A stretch of 42,120 nt of DNA from Rhodospirillaceae bacterium (GTDB lineage: Bacteria; Pseudomonadota; Gammaproteobacteria; Steroidobacterales; Rariloculaceae), in the NCBI GenBank assembly GCA_024640695.1, contig JAHEEM010000007.1, positions 1-42,120 of the forward strand, in the 5' to 3' direction. The stretch's first letter is position 1, and every line of letters begins with the position of its first letter. Under the pieces are notes generated by a model. That model did no database searches. It was not told the origin of the DNA and saw only the letters and a list, made by a program, of their open reading frames with translations. The position numbers were made by a program, and so were the translations under genes. Of this stretch, positions 39,984 to 42,120 are shown one piece after another.

Positions 39984-40408
39984 AGCTCTCTGAGCCACTG
40001 CTCGGCGATCAAGCATGCAGCGTGGCTATCTAGGCTTGTTTTTCGAATTCTTTTCTTCATGAGGCCGGCTCTACGCGCCATGATAAGTTCAGACTGTGCT
40101 GCTCGTGAAGTCAGCGTCTCGTCGACCCTTGCAACTGGGAGGCCGTAGCGCTCTTCGAGCGCGGCCGCGAACGCCTGCGCTGCGGCGGCTATCCGAGCCG
40201 CGGTTACCGGGTCCGGTACGCCGACCAGCAGCTGGCCCGGCCGCCACTCCTCGATAAGCGCGTCGAGCTCCCGCCACGGCAGCTCCGTGCCGTTGGCGAT
40301 CGGTTTGAGTGGTGATGCCGTTGCGGTATGGCGGTTCGCAGTGGCGACGCCGATGCGGCGCAATCCGAAGTCGAACGCGAGCAGTATCTCCGGCCCGGGC
40401 TTCCCCAT
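39980..40408 (-). CDS. ruvX: Holliday junction resolvase-like protein RuvX/YqgF
   Basis: LLAFDFGLRRIGVATANR...VGVPDP...VARVDETLTSRAAQ. Confidence 0.95.
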   Translation of the reverse strand: MGKPGPEILLAFDFGLRRIGVATANRHTATASPLKPIANGTELPWRELDALIEEWRPGQLLVGVPDPVTAARIAAAAQAFAAALEERYGLPVARVDETLTSRAAQSELIMARRAGLMKKRIRKTSLDSHAACLIAEQWLREL

Positions 40409-40459
40409 CAGGCGCCGCTAGCCCGCATATCTCAGCGCGCGGATACCGCTGGGTAACCG

Positions 40460-41014
40460 TCAAGCATGTCCGGCATAGCTCGTCAGTTGGCTGATGCTGA
40501 CGCCGAGCAGGCCGGCAGCCGCGGACCAGCGCTGATCGAACGGTGTCTCGAAGATGATCTCCGGAGTCGCAGGGACACTCAGCCATGCGTTGGCGGCGAG
40601 CTCTGCTTCCAGCTGACCGGCTTCCCAGCCGGCGTAGCCGAGCGCGACCATGCTCGGCCAAGGACCGAGGCCGCCGGCCATGGCGCGAAGGATGTCTTGC
40701 GACACCGTCACTTTGATCGCCGATTCGGTATCAAGCGTAGATCCGAAGGTCTGCTCGGACTGATGCAGGACGAAGCCCATGCCCGGCTGAACGGGGCCAC
40801 CGCCTAGCACGGGCCGGTCGGCCTGGCGTTGGTCCAGCACCTCGAGATCGAGTTGCTCGAATACCTCGGTGACCTTCAAATCGAGCGGCCGATTGATAAC
40901 GAGCCCGAGGGCGCCTTCATCGCCATGCTTGCACAGATACGTCACGGTCCCGTCGAAGTTCGGGTCGCCAAGCGCAGGCATGGCGATCAGAAAGTGGTTT
41001 TGGAGCGTTCTCAT
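40460..41014 (-). CDS. yqgE: YqgE/AlgH family protein
   Basis: LQNHFLIAMPALGDPNFDGTVTYLCKHGDEGALGLVINRPL...VLGGGPVQPGMGFVLH. Confidence 0.96.
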   Translation of the reverse strand: MRTLQNHFLIAMPALGDPNFDGTVTYLCKHGDEGALGLVINRPLDLKVTEVFEQLDLEVLDQRQADRPVLGGGPVQPGMGFVLHQSEQTFGSTLDTESAIKVTVSQDILRAMAGGLGPWPSMVALGYAGWEAGQLEAELAANAWLSVPATPEIIFETPFDQRWSAAAGLLGVSISQLTSYAGHA

Positions 41015-41161
41015 CGGAGTCGGTCCGGCGCAGCGGACCCTGTGGTGGGCAAAACGCGGCTCATAATGGAGTCCGGAACATGCCCTAGTGTAGCGCAGTT
41101 GACTCCCAGGGCGCCTGGTTGGTTCCGGCCAGCGGGCCGCGAATCGGCTACGGGCCGCCGG

Positions 41162-42049
41162 TTAACGGTTATCGCCGAAGTCCCACTCGTAGGCGAAGCG
41201 CAGCACGTCGTACTCCGCGCGAATGCTTGCCGGCAGGGGTTCGAAAGGCGCCGCCGAGCGCAGGATCGTCAAGGCCGCTTGGTCCAGCGCCGAGTTACCC
41301 GACGATCGGCGCACGACGATCGCCGCCAGACGACCCTCGGGATCGATCGTGACCTCGAGCGTCGGGTTATTGCTGAACCCGCGCCTACGGGCCTCCATCG
41401 GGAAATTCAGGGTGCCGATACGCTCGACGCGTTGGCGCCAACTGTCCAGATACGTCGCTAGCGCTGATTCGCGCGTATTTGGCCCACGGAGGTCGGCGTT
41501 GTTGGCCGTCTGCGGGTTCTGCGCGAGCAGGTCAATCTCTGCCGCCAGGCTCTGCTGGGCCTCGCGAGACAGCAGATTGGCGGCCGTTTGCGATTCCTCG
41601 GCAGGCTCGTCGGTCGGCTCGGGTAGGGCATCGATCTGCAACGCCGAGGGGTTGCGCGTGACGAGCCGGTCGGCGCTTTGGAACGGATCGCGTGGTGTGC
41701 CGTCGGTGCGATCGAGGCCTGCCGGAGTGCCCTCTTGCGTGATGAGGTGGTCCGCGGCAAGCGTGGTCGTCGGCCTGTCCCCCGCCGCCGTGTCGCCGCC
41801 TCCAGCCTGGCTGCGCTGCGCCAGATATACGTCGTCGTCCGGCATGACCCGCGAGATCGAATTCTCCTGCACGAGCGTGACGCGCAGCGTGGGAATTGAA
41901 CTGTCGTCGCGTAGTGGGCTGACGGTGAACGTGACGCCGAGGATCACGATGCCGTGAAACAGCACCGCGAGGAACAACGTGGAGCTGAGCCGATCAGCCG
42001 TGGTCGCTGGAATGCCAGGATCAGCTGAAATCAGGGGTTGTTTTAGCAC
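41162..42049 (-). CDS. TonB-family energy transducer
   Basis: N-terminal TM (LFLAVLFHGIVILGVTF), Pro/Glu-containing linker, C-terminal YLDSWRQRVERIGTLNFPMEARRRGFSNNPTLEVTIDPEGRLAAIVVRRSSGNSALDQAALTILRSAAPFEPLP. Confidence 0.9.
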   Translation of the reverse strand: MLKQPLISADPGIPATTADRLSSTLFLAVLFHGIVILGVTFTVSPLRDDSSIPTLRVTLVQENSISRVMPDDDVYLAQRSQAGGGDTAAGDRPTTTLAADHLITQEGTPAGLDRTDGTPRDPFQSADRLVTRNPSALQIDALPEPTDEPAEESQTAANLLSREAQQSLAAEIDLLAQNPQTANNADLRGPNTRESALATYLDSWRQRVERIGTLNFPMEARRRGFSNNPTLEVTIDPEGRLAAIVVRRSSGNSALDQAALTILRSAAPFEPLPASIRAEYDVLRFAYEWDFGDNR

Positions 42050-42120
42050 CAGCCCATCTCCGCGCCGCCGAGGCGTCTGGGTCGAAACTGGAGTCTACTC
42101 TCCGATCGGCTCAATGCGGT

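Noticed and set aside
42048-42120. Open minus-strand frame running off the right edge upstream of tonB
   Set aside because: Only about 24 codons visible (…RRLGGAEMGWC*). gshB is expected here by synteny but the residues do not support a call.

Overview
This is a GC-rich chromosomal segment, apparently gammaproteobacterial, that is almost entirely core genome. Minus-strand block 1 (221-12470): cutA-dsbD-tlpA-like-aroQ-accB-accC-prmA-DUF3426-dusB-fis-purH-purD, with the 3' end of rho at the left edge. Next comes groESL, with a sigma32-type promoter and a perfect CIRCE operator, followed by glnE, a CHCC zinc-finger protein, hldD, waaF, kdkA and two tandem LpxL-family acyltransferases. Then htpX, an L,D-transpeptidase, a small unknown protein, an orphan ParA, a small membrane protein, htpG, a two-gene OpuB-type ABC transporter, msrB, a TonB-like protein, an alpha/beta hydrolase, terB-like, DUF4426, yggT and yggS. 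Three tandem PilT/PilU-family ATPases follow, then a minus-strand block tonB-yqgE-ruvX-pyrB-pyrK-like. I saw no mobile element, CRISPR array, rRNA or tRNA, and no obvious defence system. The observations most worth checking are: (1) a pyrK-like gene with no ATG/GTG/TTG start covering its FAD domain, in frame with pyrB across a single TGA, with a well-spaced GGAG upstream of an ATT codon; (2) a third retraction-type ATPase directly after pilT-pilU; (3) a Fis protein whose lysine-rich N-terminal tail is encoded out of frame inside the 3' end of dusB; (4) an orphan ParA with a tail-to-tail 88-aa unknown protein; (5) a DsbD with two tandem N-terminal redox domains; (6) sigma32-like promoters at groESL, htpX and htpG. 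All calls were made by eye, without database searches.
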